This document shows, in pieces, positions 16,318-16,820 of a stretch of 16,820 nucleotides of DNA. Both the position numbers and the translations under genes were made by a program. How positions within the stretch are numbered: position 1 is the first letter of the stretch; every line of letters starts with the position of its first letter. Under the pieces are notes generated by a model that saw only the letters and a list, made by a program, of their open reading frames with translations, had not been told where the DNA came from and ran no database searches. This stretch comes from an uncultured Clostridia bacterium (GTDB lineage Bacteria; Bacillota_A; Clostridia; UMGS1840; HGM11507): the NCBI GenBank assembly GCA_934403665.1, contig CAKRUL010000005.1, forward strand, positions 1 to 16,820. Direction: 5' to 3'.

Positions 16318-16704
16318 ATGTCCGAGCAAAGACGATTCTCAAAACAGAGAAAATTGATCTATGACATGATTCTGGAGAATCCCATTCATCCTTCCGCCGA
16401 TGTCATCTATTCCAAACTGCACGCCGAGCACCCCGAACTGAGTTTGGGAACGGTTTACCGGAATTTGAGCGTCTTATCCGAGATGGGGGCTATCAAAAAA
16501 ATTGATTCCCGTATGAAGTCGGAGCATTACGACGGGCGCACAGATGACCACTATCATATGATATGTGAAAAATGCGGAAAAATGTTTGATGTTGAAACAG
16601 AATATCAGTCGGATCTGATTCAAAAAGCACAGAAAAAAACACCGCACCTTTTAAAAGAGCATAACATTGTCTTTTACGGTGTCTGTGAAAACTGCTGTAA
16701 GTAA
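16318..16704 (+). CDS. perR: Fur-family peroxide-type repressor (PerR-like)
   Basis: 128 residues, short for the family but with both domains. The N-terminal winged helix includes HPSADVIYSKL and SLGTVYRNLSVLSEMG. The five PerR regulatory metal ligands align with His24, Asp72, His78, His80 and Asp91 (B. subtilis His37, Asp85, His91, His93, Asp104). Asp rather than Glu at the last site favours PerR over Fur. Structural zinc is held by CEKC (83, 86) and CENC (123, 126). PerR proteins sense peroxide through oxidation of iron-ligating histidines and derepress detoxification genes. GAGGAGG precedes ATG 16318. A Fur/Per-like box overlies the promoter, and a rubrerythrin gene follows after 31 nt, which supports the peroxide role. 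Fur proper remains possible. Confidence 0.85.
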   Translation: MSEQRRFSKQRKLIYDMILENPIHPSADVIYSKLHAEHPELSLGTVYRNLSVLSEMGAIKKIDSRMKSEHYDGRTDDHYHMICEKCGKMFDVETEYQSDLIQKAQKKTPHLLKEHNIVFYGVCENCCK

Positions 16705-16735
16705 CTTTTTAAATATAAAAAACGGAGGTATTATT

Positions 16736-16820
16736 ATGAATTTAAAAGGATCTAAAACAGAGGCAAATCTTTTGACGGCATTCGCCGGAGAATCCCAGGC
16801 AAGAAACAAATACAGCTATT
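16736..16820 (+). CDS. rbr: Rubrerythrin, 5' end only
   Basis: Only the first 28 residues lie in the window. MNLKGSKTEANLLTAFAGES and ARNKYSY are the start of rubrerythrin, a non-haem diiron peroxidase that reduces hydrogen peroxide in anaerobes. Glu19 in FAGESQARNKY is the expected first diiron ligand. AACGGAGG lies 6-8 nt upstream. The 31-nt gap after the PerR-like gene has no terminator, so the two are probably cotranscribed and derepressed together by peroxide. The C-terminal rubredoxin-like domain cannot be checked. Confidence 0.9.
   Translation, partial: MNLKGSKTEANLLTAFAGESQARNKYSY

Overview
The window reads as chromosomal DNA of a mid-GC Gram-positive anaerobe, most likely class Clostridia (Oscillospiraceae/Ruminococcaceae-like). 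The signs are AGGAGG-type ribosome binding sites, TATAAT promoters, a uvrB-uvrA operon, a PerR-rubrerythrin pair, a DUF6273 lipoprotein and an IS1182-like element. No tRNA, rRNA, CRISPR array or phage gene was seen.

Left region (1-6941). Bases 1-92 are the broken end of an IS1182-like transposase on the minus strand, nearly identical to a copy at 13.96-14.05 kb. Next comes a DUF6273 lipoprotein (128-1450) with its own terminator. A promoter at 1666-1694 then appears to drive four tightly spaced genes: a 773-residue protein with three HEPN/DUF4145-like repeats (1752-4073), a small Csx20-like protein (4106-4489), a GH13 neopullulanase-like enzyme (4482-6176) whose start overlaps the previous stop, and nth (6227-6862). 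A good terminator at 6904-6941 closes this unit. The orphan Csx20-like gene beside a multi-HEPN protein, with no CRISPR-Cas genes, is the best candidate here for an undescribed system.

Middle region (6942-13703). A membrane GGDEF protein on the minus strand is broken by a 1-nt frameshift, but its promoter is still near-consensus. A small XRE regulator follows. The 319-bp gap before uvrB (8501-8819) holds two copies of a 20-bp promoter-like repeat, several hairpins and a 14-bp palindrome. uvrB and uvrA form an operon with a 12-nt gap. With nth, this makes the centre rich in DNA repair genes.

Right region (13704-16820). A complete but dead IS1182-like element with 14-bp inverted repeats sits one base past the hairpin of the probable uvrA terminator. 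Its transposase carries an internal deletion, a frameshift and a stop codon. A palindromic repeat segment follows, then a membrane-anchored metallophosphoesterase on the minus strand. Divergent from that is a PerR-type regulator with a Fur/Per-like box over its promoter, followed by the start of rubrerythrin, a probable peroxide-response unit.

Gaps: in 1451-1751 only a terminator (1498-1525) and a promoter (1666-1694) were recognised, and nothing was seen in 1526-1660. The gap 8501-8819 is described feature by feature. The other gaps are under 300 bp.
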